NCBI GenBank assembly: GCA_003176045.1
Contig: PSRM01000163.1
Span: 1-48,304, forward strand
DNA: 48,304 bases
Direction of reading: 5' to 3'
DNA from: Verrucomicrobiota bacterium
GTDB taxonomy: Bacteria > Verrucomicrobiota > Verrucomicrobiia > Limisphaerales > UBA8199
Part shown: positions 6,063-14,640 of the stretch, one piece after another
Numbering within the stretch: the first letter of the stretch is position 1
Layout of the letters: each line of letters starts with the position of its first letter
Translations under genes and position numbers: made by a program
The notes under the pieces: model-generated
Database searches by the model: none
What the model was told of the DNA's origin: nothing
The model's input: the letters and a program-made list of their open reading frames with translations, nothing else

Positions 6063-8549
6063 ATGAACCTTTTCCACCAACTTTGTCTCAGGCTGCGCAA
6101 CTTTTCTCGTCCTCGTCCTCATCTCAGAAACTTCCACTTAGGGCTTCGAGCTTCGGACTCCGGATTTCGGGCTTCGGATTTCGGATTTCGGATTTTGGCC
6201 CAATCTTCCATCTTCTATCTCCTATCTTCCAATTCCATCCTTCTCTTCGCCTCTCCTCCCGAGGACTTTCCGCACTTCCTGGTGCCTGGCCATGAGCAAG
6301 AAATGGCCACTTTACGTGACCTGTTTTGGCTGCATTACCCCGGCTCCACGCCTCAAGCCACGCTTTGGGATGAATGGTTGCCAGACGCTGCCCTCTGGCC
6401 TGCTCTTGATTCCGACGGACATTGCGAGGCCATGCGCAGCCGCTGGAAACATGCCCTCACGGCCCGTGTCATTGATCCCGAAGGCTATGTCGCCACGCAC
6501 CAACATGCCTCGATCGCGCATCAGTTGGGCTGGCCGTTTCCTTTCTGGAACCAGGGCCGCCACGGCTTTGGCTGGCACTTTTCTTTCAAGAATACTGCCA
6601 TCCCGGGGTTCCGCCCCAATGATCTGGCCTCAACCAATGGGTGGCTGATCTCAGGTGGCCGCGACGGCGGCATGAATGAGGACGGCTGGCAGCTCGAGAT
6701 CACAAACAGTTCGGCATTGATCACACCTCCGGCCTGGAAGTGCGATTCATTCGAAGTGCCCTTCATCCAAATCCGCTGGAAAGTAGGGCAGGCGTCTCGC
6801 CTGCCCCCTTCTTCGGGCACCCTAAACTCGGCGGCAGGCGAGACGCCCGCCCTACTCTGCCAACCTTTTGTCGAATGGACCACACCTTCGCAGACCAATT
6901 TCAACTATTCGCGCCGAATGTATTTCGATGCGCCGAGCAGTTCCGAGTTCTCCTACACGATGGTTCCAATGTACCGGCATCCCCAGTGGACCGGGGAAGT
7001 TGCACAGATTCGGATCGCCCTGGGCAACCCATCGCCCGGCAACCTGATCCTGCGCGCTCTGTTCTCGCAATACGATACCCGGCACAACATCAACAATCAG
7101 AATTTTATCCGCGGGTGTTCGAAGTATTTCAGATGGACCGGAGATCTCGACTTCTTGCGCGCGAACATCCAAAGGATGCGCGCGGCGCTGCGCTATCTGA
7201 TGACCGAGCAGCATGCGCTCGAACGCAAAGTGATTTATACCACTTGGGTCGGTCATGACGGGCGGAGCGGCATCCGGCGGAAATCCAGCGGGGCAAAGGA
7301 AATCATCACAGGCCAGGGGATTGGAAACAACTATTGGGATATCCTCCCGTTCGGCAATCTGGATTGCTACGCCACCATTCAGTACTACGATGCGCTGCGC
7401 ACGATGGCGGCGCTGGAGCGAGACATCGAGCAGCATCCGGAGTGGGGTATTCCTGACGCCCTGGGAGCGCGTTGGCCCGCCGTGCCACGGCCATCTCTGC
7501 CCGCGAGAGCAGATAGGTCCAAACTCGCGGGCAAGATGCCTGCGCTCCCAGGCGGCTCCGCCCTCTCGCTGGACCCAAGCACCCTCGAAGCTCACGCTGC
7601 CGACGTTAAAGCCGAAGCCAACAAACTCTTTTGGAACGCCACCTCTGGCCGATTCGTGGCCTGCGTTGATGCCGACGGCCAGTCCCACGACTATGGCTTT
7701 ACGTTCTTGAATTTCGAAGCGATCTACTACGAATTCGCGACCGCAGTTCATGCCCGCTCGATCATGGCCTGGCTGAACGGTGACCGGCGGGTCGAAGGCG
7801 ACACAGCCCAGGGCGGCGATATTTACCGTTGGCGTTTCGCTCCCCGCGCGACCACAAAACGGAACCTCGATTGGTATTTTTGGGCGTGGAACAATCCCGA
7901 AGGGATTCCTTGGGGAGGCCAGGTCCAGGATGGCGGCGCTGTCCTTGGTTTCTCATACCATGACATCATGGCGCGTCTGCGCACGCTCGGACCAGACAAT
8001 GCGTGGCATCGCCTTCAGGAAATCATTCGTTGGTTCGACGAAGTCCAGGCCGCCGGCGACTACCGCAAATATTACAATGGCACTCACGAAGGCAGCCTCC
8101 AAGGCGCAGGCACTCCCGGCGGTCTTGGCCTCGACGCCGAATTCCTCGAAAGCGCCCTCGTGCCCCAAGTGATGCTCAACGGTTTCGTTGGCTTCGCCCC
8201 CCTTTCCGACGGCTTCAAATTGGATCCGCACCTGCCTTCTGACTGGCCCGAGTTGACCATAGACCGCATCCGATATCACGACCTCCTCCTCACCATCCGC
8301 GCCGCCCCCAACCAAATAGAGATTAGAAAGACCTGCGTGACAAAGTCTCCAGTCGGGGAGGGTAGCCGCTCCGAACCGCTTTGTATTCACCTTCCTGAGG
8401 GAGAGTGGAAAGCGGAGTCTTTGTCTGAGGGCAACCTGGCCAGAATGGACCGAGGTCTTGCTGCCCGGCGACAGGATGGCGCGTTTGAATTGAATTGGGC
8501 GGGAGTTGACGGTGTGCGATTGATTCGTACGGCAATTGGAAAGTTTTAA
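6063..8549 (+). CDS. Secreted (alpha/alpha)6 six-hairpin glycoside hydrolase-like protein
   Basis: An 828-residue protein. The N-terminus has a basic stretch and then ILAQSSIFYLLSSNSILLFA, a signal-peptide-like core. The body resembles six-hairpin glycosidases (GH63/GH78/GH65 superfamily) in aromatic-rich helices: WNQGRHGFGWHFSFKN, IYTTWVGHDGRSG, ITGQGIGNNYWDILPFGNLD, WYFWAWNNPEGIPWGGQ and GGLGLDAEFLESALVPQ. The catalytic acids cannot be assigned by eye. Two palindromic elements lie in frame inside it: 6782-6856 (GQASRLP...GETPALL) and 7461-7552 (GARWPAVPRPSLPA...AGKMPALPG). The signal region (about 6146-6245) is built from 7-bp repeats. It probably acts on plant or microbial oligosaccharides outside the cytoplasm. 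The start at ATG 6063 is uncertain. Confidence 0.75.
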   Translation: MNLFHQLCLRLRNFSRPRPHLRNFHLGLRASDSGFRASDFGFRILAQSSIFYLLSSNSILLFASPPEDFPHFLVPGHEQEMATLRDLFWLHYPGSTPQATLWDEWLPDAALWPALDSDGHCEAMRSRWKHALTARVIDPEGYVATHQHASIAHQLGWPFPFWNQGRHGFGWHFSFKNTAIPGFRPNDLASTNGWLISGGRDGGMNEDGWQLEITNSSALITPPAWKCDSFEVPFIQIRWKVGQASRLPPSSGTLNSAAGETPALLCQPFVEWTTPSQTNFNYSRRMYFDAPSSSEFSYTMVPMYRHPQWTGEVAQIRIALGNPSPGNLILRALFSQYDTRHNINNQNFIRGCSKYFRWTGDLDFLRANIQRMRAALRYLMTEQHALERKVIYTTWVGHDGRSGIRRKSSGAKEIITGQGIGNNYWDILPFGNLDCYATIQYYDALRTMAALERDIEQHPEWGIPDALGARWPAVPRPSLPARADRSKLAGKMPALPGGSALSLDPSTLEAHAADVKAEANKLFWNATSGRFVACVDADGQSHDYGFTFLNFEAIYYEFATAVHARSIMAWLNGDRRVEGDTAQGGDIYRWRFAPRATTKRNLDWYFWAWNNPEGIPWGGQVQDGGAVLGFSYHDIMARLRTLGPDNAWHRLQEIIRWFDEVQAAGDYRKYYNGTHEGSLQGAGTPGGLGLDAEFLESALVPQVMLNGFVGFAPLSDGFKLDPHLPSDWPELTIDRIRYHDLLLTIRAAPNQIEIRKTCVTKSPVGEGSRSEPLCIHLPEGEWKAESLSEGNLARMDRGLAARRQDGAFELNWAGVDGVRLIRTAIGKF
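6146..6245. repeat. Heptamer tract encoding the signal-peptide region of the glycosidase
   Basis: Units TTCGGAC, TCCGGAT, TTCGGGC, then TTCGGAT three times, pass in the same 7-bp register into TCTTCCA/TCTTCTA-type units. Three units equal seven codons, giving ASDSGFR then ASDFGFR, followed by the hydrophobic core. Confidence 0.75.
6782..6856. repeat. Family C palindromic element inside a coding gene
   Basis: GTAGGGCAGGCGTCTCGCCT at the left is matched by the inverse AGGCGAGACGCCCGCCCTAC at the right. It is translated in frame within the glycosidase. A half copy (GTAGGGCAGGCGTCTC) occurs at 25812 inside the ABC ATPase gene. Confidence 0.85.
7461..7552. repeat. Family H element inside a coding gene
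   Basis: Begins CTGGGAGCGCGTTGGCCCGC and ends with the inverse TGCGCTCCCAGG. The left part recurs in the opposite orientation at 29824-29870, next to another gene start. Confidence 0.8.
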
Positions 8550-8572
8550 CCGGCTTTGGCAAGCGGACGGAT

Positions 8573-8795
8573 TTTAGCGCAAAGTCGCAAAGACCCAAAG
8601 TTAAGACAGGAAAATCAAGACGAGGAACTGGCAAGAAAATTTTAAGGCAGGAAGATGAAGGATTCTTCTTCTTATTTTCCTGCCCCTAATTTTCCTGCCT
8701 GATTTTCTTTTCAAATTTTCCTGTCTTGAATATTCCTGTCTTTCTGCGGTTCGTCCTCTGCCTTTTTGCGACTTTGCGACTTTGCGTTAAATCTG
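8573..8795. repeat. Large imperfect inverted repeat (about 220 bp)
   Basis: The left arm has GCGCAAAGTCGCAAAGAC, GACAGGAAAATCAAGAC and GGCAGGAA in order. The right arm carries their inverses in reverse order (TTCCTGCC, CTGTCTTGAATATTCCTGTC, GCGACTTTGCGTT). The gap from 8550 to 8850 holds nothing else recognisable. Confidence 0.75.
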
Positions 8796-8850
8796 CTTCT
8801 CTCATTTTGTTTGCGGCTTGTGGCGGTCTGCTTTAGAACATCCCGCGGAA

Positions 8851-10269
8851 ATGGACTCTAACAACGGCCTGCCTTTGGTCGCCTCGCGACTGACGCCGGC
8901 GCTGGACCCGGCATTTCGGCCAGCGGTTCTGGCGAACCGGGTCTTTCGGGAGCTTGTACGGTCCAGCGGGAAGGCTGTGCCGATCGGCCTGGCGCTGGAG
9001 CAGAGCGAGGGAATTGTTTCCCATTTTCGGATCGAGGTGCTTCCTGAAACCCACTCAAACGCGGCCGCCAATGCCATCTACATTGAACGAATTTCAAAAT
9101 TCCTGTTGTGGTCGCGTGGTGGCTCCCGGATCCATTTTCAGGGCCCCCTAGCGCTAGCGGATAAATTGGCGGAACATTATCGCGATACGCCCACGGGAAA
9201 ATTCGATTCGAACCTCGTGGGTGAGCGAATGTTCGATCACCCCATCGAGGTCGTTCACACGAACGAATTGCCGGCGGAGCGGACCAGCGCGGCGGCTCTC
9301 GGACGGCATCTGGAAGGCTGCCGGATTGGATTTGATCTGGGGGGCAGTGATCGGAAGGCGGCGGCGGTGGTTGACGGGAAAGTGGTGTTTAGCGAGGAAA
9401 CCGGTTGGGACCCCTATTTCCAGCCCGACCCCACATATCATTACGATGGCGTCATGGATTCGCTCAGGAAAGCTGCAGCGTATTTGCCGCGGGTGGATGC
9501 CATTGGCGGGAGCGCCGCGGGCATTTATCTCAATAATCGGGTCCGAGTGGCATCGCTGTTCCGCGGGGTTGCGCCGGATGTCTTCAACGCGAAAGTGCGA
9601 GACATGTTCCTGCGAATTAAACAGGCCTGGAACAACGTTCCTTTCGAAGTTCTCAACGATGGAGAAGTGACTGCACTGGCTGGTTCGATGGCTCTAGGCC
9701 GCAACCGGCTGCTTGGCATTTCACTGGGCACAAGCACAGCCGGCGGATACGTCAACGCGGAGGGGAACATCACCTCGTGGATCAACGAACTCGCCTTTGT
9801 GCCCGTGGACTACAACCCAGCGGCGGCGACGGACGAGTGGTCGGGCGATTATGGGTGTGGCGTTCAGTATTTCTCTCAGCAAGCCGTGGGCCGGCTGCTT
9901 AAGGCGGCGGAGATCGAGCTCGAATCGGAGCTGCCACTGGCCGAAAAGCTTAAGGAAGTGCAAAACCTCATGCACAAAGGAGACGCCCGGGCTCGGAGGA
10001 TTTATGAAACAATTGGGACGTATTTGGGCTATGGCGTGGCGCATTTCGCCGAGTTCTACGATTTGGAAAATGTGCTGATCCTGGGGCGAGTTACATCCGG
10101 CCCAGGCGGCGACGTAATCATTGCCGGAGCGAAAGAGGTTTTGGAGCGCGAATTTCCCGAGTTGGCGGACAAAATCTCATTTCATATCCCCGACGAGAAA
10201 CAAAAGCGCCACGGGCAGGCAGTGGCCGCAGCGAGCCTCCCGGTACTGCGCCCTGTTGCAACGGGGTAG
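8851..10269 (+). CDS. ROK-like / ASKHA-fold sugar kinase-like protein
   Basis: 472 residues from ATG 8851 (TTG 8818 is an alternative). An N-terminal domain of about 150 residues precedes an actin-like ATPase core: phosphate-1 loop IGFDLGGSDRKAAAVV, a central VDAIGGSAAG, LNDGEVTALAG, and phosphate-2 loop LGISLGTSTAGGY. WSGDYGCGVQYFSQQAVGRL sits where ROK proteins have their cysteine-containing segment, but the usual zinc-site Cys cluster is not complete. The likely role is phosphorylation of a hexose or amino sugar in the cytoplasm. A PIG-L deacetylase follows 288 bp later on the same strand, suggesting amino-sugar use. The extended N-terminal domain makes this an atypical ROK member. Confidence 0.75.
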   Translation: MDSNNGLPLVASRLTPALDPAFRPAVLANRVFRELVRSSGKAVPIGLALEQSEGIVSHFRIEVLPETHSNAAANAIYIERISKFLLWSRGGSRIHFQGPLALADKLAEHYRDTPTGKFDSNLVGERMFDHPIEVVHTNELPAERTSAAALGRHLEGCRIGFDLGGSDRKAAAVVDGKVVFSEETGWDPYFQPDPTYHYDGVMDSLRKAAAYLPRVDAIGGSAAGIYLNNRVRVASLFRGVAPDVFNAKVRDMFLRIKQAWNNVPFEVLNDGEVTALAGSMALGRNRLLGISLGTSTAGGYVNAEGNITSWINELAFVPVDYNPAAATDEWSGDYGCGVQYFSQQAVGRLLKAAEIELESELPLAEKLKEVQNLMHKGDARARRIYETIGTYLGYGVAHFAEFYDLENVLILGRVTSGPGGDVIIAGAKEVLEREFPELADKISFHIPDEKQKRHGQAVAAASLPVLRPVATG

Positions 10270-10557
10270 CTGGACATGGGGCAAGATTTTTTTGGCAGCG
10301 CATTATTTCATTGAGGATTGAGCATTGAGCATTGAGTATTTGGCATTGTCACGTTTCTGGCCTGGTAGCGCAGATTTCCAATCTGCTGTGTCGCCGTGCT
10401 TCCAGCCTGCGGGCCGAACGGACTATTTCGCGGTAGTTTCGTCTTCGGACGGTCTGCCGATTGGAAATCGGCGATACAGCAGGTTGGAAACCTGCGCTAC
10501 TTTCGCGCACCGTGCGTCACGCATCACGTTTCACTTTTCACGTTTCAGGCATACTAA
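10270..10557. other. Intergenic region: heptamer run and family E element
   Basis: A run of ATTGAGC 7-bp units at about 10312-10342 is followed by the 138-bp family E element. No gene is seen. Confidence 0.6.
10364..10501. repeat. Family E palindromic element (138 bp)
   Basis: The left arm GGTAGCGCAGATTTCCAATC is answered by inverted parts at the right (GATTGGAAATCGG and GGTTGGAAACCTGCGCTAC). The outer and inner stems appear interleaved, as if two short hairpins had been joined. Only one copy is in this window. Confidence 0.75.
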
Positions 10558-11415
10558 ATGAACCCCTATCACCAACTTGTTGCTGATTACGCCCGTCTCT
10601 TAAAAGAAGGGCGCTCGTTTCCACTTGGCACTTTTCCGCCTGCGGCCCGGCCATCCATTCCAGCGAACCCGCCGACAGCTCTGTTCTTCGCGCCGCATCC
10701 GGACGACGAGTGCATCGTTGGCGCCATAAACTTCCGGTTGATGCGCCAGGCGCGGATGAAGATCGTAAATGTTGCGATTACGCTGGGCCGCATACCGGCA
10801 CGAAAAGCCGAGCGCTTGCGCGAGTTGCAAAACGCTTGCAACTATGTGGGCTTCGAGTTGGTGCCTACCGGTCCGGAGGGATTCGACCGTATCACTGCCG
10901 CCAGCCGGGAGCAGGAACCAAAACATTGGGCAGAGTGCGTCACCATCATTCGCAAGATCATCGAGGAACGCCGGCCCAAGGTCGTGATCTGCCCGCACGA
11001 GCGCGACTGGAACAGCACGCACATCGGCACGCATTACCTGGTGCTCGATGCGCTCAAGCAAATGCCCGCCAGTTTCGAATGTTACCTCATCGAGACAGAA
11101 TTCTGGGGCGCGATGGACGACCCGAACCTGCTGTTGGAAGTCAGCCCCGAGGACCTCGGCGACATGATGACTGCAACCAGCTTTCATGTCGGCGAAGTCA
11201 AACGCAACCCCTATCATCTGCTGCTTCCGGCATGGATGATGGACAACGTGCGGCGCGGCAGCGAGTTGGTGGGAGGGCAAGGGGGCGCTGCGGCGCAGTT
11301 CACGTTCGCCGCGGCCTATCGCTTGCGAAAATGGACAAAAGGCCAGGCGAGGAGGTTTTTTGAAGGAGGTAAGATGATAGCCGCGGACCAAGACCTGGGC
11401 GAGTTGCTAAAGTGA
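10558..11415 (+). CDS. PIG-L / LmbE-like N-acetylglucosamine deacetylase family protein
   Basis: A 285-residue cytoplasmic enzyme. The zinc-binding motif FFAPHPDDE is at residues 43-51 (H47, D49, D50). A second ligand region is PHERDWNSTHIGTHYL. The family hydrolyses N-acetyl groups from GlcNAc-containing substrates. An arginine-rich segment (LGRIPARKAERLREL) follows the first motif, as in the branch often linked to glucosamine-6-phosphate deaminase. The upstream ROK-like gene fits amino-sugar catabolism, although a 288-bp repeat-filled gap makes a shared transcript uncertain. Confidence 0.88.
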   Translation: MNPYHQLVADYARLLKEGRSFPLGTFPPAARPSIPANPPTALFFAPHPDDECIVGAINFRLMRQARMKIVNVAITLGRIPARKAERLRELQNACNYVGFELVPTGPEGFDRITAASREQEPKHWAECVTIIRKIIEERRPKVVICPHERDWNSTHIGTHYLVLDALKQMPASFECYLIETEFWGAMDDPNLLLEVSPEDLGDMMTATSFHVGEVKRNPYHLLLPAWMMDNVRRGSELVGGQGGAAAQFTFAAAYRLRKWTKGQARRFFEGGKMIAADQDLGELLK

Positions 11416-11521
11416 AGACCCGGACCTGGCTCCCAACTTCGTTCCGTGACGCGGAGTTGACACGAATTTTACGAATTTTCACCAATTCGTGTTAATTCGT
11501 GCAATTAGTGTTTTTAAAGAA

Positions 11522-11989
11522 ATGAAAACCCAATTCATGCGCGAAGCCATTCGGCTTTCGATCCAAATGATGCGGAGAGGCAAAGGCGGGCCGTTCGGGG
11601 CGGTTATTGTGAAGGGCAATCGAATCGTCGGGCGCGGATGCAATCAGGTCACCTCTTCGAATGATCCCACAGCCCATGCTGAAATTGTGGCCATTCGTGA
11701 AGCGTGCAAGCGGCTTAAGACTTTTCAATTGGACGGGTGCGATCTCTATACCAGTTGCGAGCCGTGTCCGATGTGTCTGTCCGCGATTTATTGGGCGCGG
11801 ATTCGCAGCGTGTTTTACGGGAACACCCGAAAGGACGCCGCGAAAATTGCCTTCGACGATGATTTTATTTATCGCGAAGTGGCGTTGCCGATCGGGCGGC
11901 GAAGTCTGGTGATGAAAAAGATTCTCCGGAAGGAGGCGCTGAGGGCGTTTAGGGAATGGGAAAAGAAAACGGATAAGGAGATGTATTGA
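11522..11989 (+). CDS. guaD: Guanine deaminase
   Basis: 155 residues from ATG 11522; an upstream GTG at 11489 lies inside a repeat-like AATTCGTG stretch and is rejected. It belongs to the cytidine-deaminase fold: GGPFGAVIVK, TAHAE (H52 zinc ligand, E54 proton shuttle) and SCEPCPMC (C82, C85 zinc ligands). AFDDDFIYREV and the C-terminal EMY match the guanine deaminase of Bacillus subtilis closely, separating it from tRNA or CMP deaminases. It converts guanine to xanthine plus ammonia in purine salvage or nitrogen scavenging. Confidence 0.92.
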   Translation: MKTQFMREAIRLSIQMMRRGKGGPFGAVIVKGNRIVGRGCNQVTSSNDPTAHAEIVAIREACKRLKTFQLDGCDLYTSCEPCPMCLSAIYWARIRSVFYGNTRKDAAKIAFDDDFIYREVALPIGRRSLVMKKILRKEALRAFREWEKKTDKEMY

Positions 11990-11994
11990 GTATG

Positions 11995-12021
11995 TTGACA
12001 GACCGGTGGCAAAATGGCACC
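11995..12021 (+). promoter_or_regulatory. Candidate tacAT promoter and operator
   Basis: TTGACA at 11995-12000 is a consensus -35 box; the -10 is weak. The dyad GGTGGCAAAATGGCACC (12005-12021) lies between it and the antitoxin start, where a ribbon-helix-helix antitoxin would autoregulate. Confidence 0.45.
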
Positions 12022-12031
12022 ATAGGTGAGT

Positions 12032-12316
12032 ATGCAACATGTTACTGACCATCCTCGCGCGAGGATCACGGCCCGGGTCTCGGGTAAAGTTCGCACGGCA
12101 CTGGAGGAGGCAGCTGAGCTGTTAGGTTCGACGGTGAACCAATTCGTCGTGCAAACGGCCTATGAACAGGCTCAACGGATTATCGAGCGGGAATCGGTCA
12201 TCCGGCTCTCACAGGAGGATGCAAAAAAGATTTTATCCCTTTTGGACAATCCGCCCAAGCCGAATAAGAAACTTCTCGGCGCAGTAAAGGCTTACAAGAA
12301 ATCCGTGCGTGCGTAG
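12032..12316 (+). CDS. tacA: TacA-like DUF1778 ribbon-helix-helix antitoxin
   Basis: 94 residues from ATG 12032. The N-terminus RARITARVSGKVRTALEEAA is a ribbon-helix-helix DNA-binding region, followed by LLGSTVNQFVVQTAYEQA typical of DUF1778. The C-terminal tail LDNPPKPNKKLLGAVKAYKK would wrap the toxin active site. It overlaps the GNAT toxin gene by 8 bp, giving translational coupling. It binds its own promoter with the toxin and neutralises it. Confidence 0.88.
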   Translation: MQHVTDHPRARITARVSGKVRTALEEAAELLGSTVNQFVVQTAYEQAQRIIERESVIRLSQEDAKKILSLLDNPPKPNKKLLGAVKAYKKSVRA

Positions 12317-12821
12317 GATCGAGTTGCTTTCCAGGTTGCACGACCGCCAGGGATTCGATTGCGGGAGCGAGCAACTAAACCTTTTTCTCAAGGAAACCGC
12401 CCGGCAACATGCCGAACGGGGGATCTCCAGAACTTTTGTCATGATCGAGGAGAACGAGCCAGCGCCGAAAAGAATCCTGGGGTTCTTTTCTCTTAATATC
12501 TGCCAGTTAACATCGGAGGCCTTGGCGCCAGAACAGGCGCGGCGCCTCCCTCGCACCGTGCCGGGCGTTAAACTCGGGCGATTGGCTGTGGCGAAGGAGT
12601 TCCAAGGCCAAGGCATAGGAAAAGAATTGCTCGTAGCTGCCATGCGCAAGTTTGTGGATGTCTTCAACACGGTCGGAGGAACCGGCATGTTTGTGGATGC
12701 AAAAGACCTGGACGCAAAATGCTATTACGAGCAGTTCGGTTTTGTTTCTTTGCCATCCAATGCGCTGGAGATGTTCCTTCCGCTCAAAACCATTCAAGCC
12801 GCGTTGGCCGGGCTGCCCTAA
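12309..12821 (+). CDS. tacT: TacT-like GNAT acetyltransferase toxin
   Basis: 170 residues from GTG 12309. It starts in the typical way for the family, with FDCGSEQLNLFLKETA-QHAERGISRTFV. VKLGRLAVAKEFQGQGIGKELL is the GNAT acetyl-CoA loop (Q/R-x-x-G-x-G/A), and AKCYYEQFGF is the C-terminal motif A/B segment. The family acetylates the amino group of charged tRNAs and blocks translation. All expected motifs are intact, so it is probably active. Its TAA (12819-12821) abuts the TGA of nadA (12822-12824) on the other strand with no gap. Confidence 0.9.
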   Translation: MRRIELLSRLHDRQGFDCGSEQLNLFLKETARQHAERGISRTFVMIEENEPAPKRILGFFSLNICQLTSEALAPEQARRLPRTVPGVKLGRLAVAKEFQGQGIGKELLVAAMRKFVDVFNTVGGTGMFVDAKDLDAKCYYEQFGFVSLPSNALEMFLPLKTIQAALAGLP

Positions 12822-13844
12822 TCAGCTTTTGGAGATTTCGAGCATCCGCTCTATTGGCAGCCGTGCCTTGCGGATAATCTCCGGGCTTAATTCAACCCGC
12901 GGGGCCAGCCGTTTCATGCAATCACGCACCTTTTCCAGTGTGTTCATCTTCATGTATTTGCACTCGCTGCAACGGCAGGGATCGGTCGGGGCGCGCATAG
13001 CGTCAAAAACCGGTCCGCAGATGAACTCCTTTTCAGGGCACTCTTTCTGGAGGCGATGGATGATGCCCGACTCGGTTACGATGATGAACTGATTGGCCGG
13101 GTTCGATTTGCAGAAGGAAATCATTCTTTCAGTCGAGCAGACGGAATCGGCCAGGTCGCGCACTTCGCGCAGGCTCTCGGGATGCACCACGACTTTAGCG
13201 TCCGGATAGGTTGCTTTGAGGCGCAATAGGCTCTCGCGGCGGAACTCGACGTGGGCGTAACAGTTGCCGCGCCACAGCGTCATAGGCCGGCCTGTCTGTT
13301 CCATAACCCAGGCGCCGAGGTTTTCGTCGGGCACAAATAGCAGGTCGCGGTCTTTGGGGGAGGCGTTTACGATTTTGACCGCGTTGCCGCTCGTGCAGAT
13401 CACATCGCTCAGCGCCTTCACCTCGGCGCTGCAATTGATGTAGGTGACGGTATAGAAATTGGGATTGGTTTTCTGGAACTCGGCCAACTTGTCTGCCGGA
13501 CAGCTTTGCTCCAACGAGCAACCGGCATCTTTGTCCGGCAGCACCACGATCTTGTCCGGATTCAAAATCTTGGCGGTTTCGGCCATGAAATGAACGCCGC
13601 AGAAAACAATCACATCGGCTTTGGTTGCGGCGGCCTGTTGGGATAGCCCGAGGGAATCCCCAACGTAATCAGAGATGTCCTGAATCTCCGGCACCTGGTA
13701 ATTGTGCGCCAGAATAACGGCATTCAACTGCTTCTTGAGAACGAGGACCTCGCGCGAGAGCGCATCGCGCCGTTCTCGGGGCAGGGGCTGGCGAACCGGA
13801 AAGCGGTCCACGTCCAACGGCATAACTGGAGGTAAGACAGGCAT
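12822..13844 (-). CDS. nadA: Quinolinate synthase
   Basis: A 340-residue [4Fe-4S] enzyme that condenses iminoaspartate with dihydroxyacetone phosphate to quinolinate in de novo NAD synthesis. AVILAHNYQ, DYVGDSLGLSQ and FCGVHFMAETAK form the first domain. Cluster cysteines are best read as C109 (DAGCSLEQSC), C195 (RGNCYAHVE) and C295 (within CRCSECKYMKMNT). VVVHPES is conserved. Length is normal. No nadB or nadC is nearby. The upstream gap has AT-rich TTAA-containing repeats. Confidence 0.95.
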   Translation of the reverse strand: MPVLPPVMPLDVDRFPVRQPLPRERRDALSREVLVLKKQLNAVILAHNYQVPEIQDISDYVGDSLGLSQQAAATKADVIVFCGVHFMAETAKILNPDKIVVLPDKDAGCSLEQSCPADKLAEFQKTNPNFYTVTYINCSAEVKALSDVICTSGNAVKIVNASPKDRDLLFVPDENLGAWVMEQTGRPMTLWRGNCYAHVEFRRESLLRLKATYPDAKVVVHPESLREVRDLADSVCSTERMISFCKSNPANQFIIVTESGIIHRLQKECPEKEFICGPVFDAMRAPTDPCRCSECKYMKMNTLEKVRDCMKRLAPRVELSPEIIRKARLPIERMLEISKS

Positions 13845-14066
13845 TTGAACCCAAATAGTTAAATCAGTTAATTTGGTTAAGTAACTTAATTAAGGCAACA
13901 AAGCGCGTCACGCCTTACTCGAAATACTATTCTTGCTTTTAGAACAGGTGTCAATTGCCGGTGAATAACCTGTGAATAACTTTCCGCGCCTTTCCGCTCC
14001 GGCGTGCTGCGGACAAAGAATGTCCGCGCTCCGATCTGGTTGGGTCTTTGCGTTCACTCATTTTCT

Positions 14067-14423
14067 TCAATTGCGAGGCAGAAATGCGAACACCACCGCT
14101 GCGAAGATGCACACGAAGGCCGCGCAATAGTTCCACCGCAACCGCTCTCCGAAATAGAAGAGCGCGAAGATGCAGAAAACTGCCAACGTGATTACCTCCT
14201 GGATAATCTTGAGTTGATAAGCTGTATAGATCTGACTGCCCCAGCGATTGGCCGGCACTTGAAAGCAGTACTCCAGAAACGCAATCCCCCAACTGGCGAT
14301 GATCACGATCCAAAGAGGGAACGTTTTGTATTTCAGATGGCCGTACCAGGCAAACGTCATGAAAACGTTTGAAAACGTCAAAAGCACCAGCGGCAGCCAT
14401 CGCGTTTGAGTCAGGTCATTCAT
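14067..14423 (-). CDS. DUF486 / DMT-superfamily small membrane protein
   Basis: 118 residues from ATG 14423. Four transmembrane helices: VLLTFSNVFMTFAWYGHL, WIVIIASWGIAFLEYCFQ, VITLAVFCIFALFYFGE and YCAAFVCIFAAVVFAF. The signature VPANRWGSQIYTAYQLKIIQE matches DUF486. A half-size member of the drug/metabolite transporter superfamily that probably works as a dimer. Substrate unknown. Confidence 0.88.
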   Translation of the reverse strand: MNDLTQTRWLPLVLLTFSNVFMTFAWYGHLKYKTFPLWIVIIASWGIAFLEYCFQVPANRWGSQIYTAYQLKIIQEVITLAVFCIFALFYFGERLRWNYCAAFVCIFAAVVFAFLPRN

Positions 14424-14486
14424 AGGCCGCAGTGTAGCGGCCACGGCAATTCCATAAAGCCGGAAGCACTGGACATTTCCCTCGGT

Positions 14487-14559
14487 GCGCCGGGTGAGGG
14501 CACCCGGCCTACAAGTTCACAGCGCTGGGCCTGTAGGCCGGGTGCCCACACCCGGCGCT
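14487..14559. repeat. Family B palindromic element, copy 2
   Basis: GCGCCGGGTGAGGGCACCCG and its inverse GTAGGCCGGGTGCCCACACC flank a short loop. Confidence 0.85.
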
Positions 14560-14640
14560 TCGGGGAGGTGCTCCAGGCGCGTAACGGTACTTTCAAGTTA
14601 CTCGCACCCCACCGGGCTAACAGTGGCCGCCGGGGGACGG

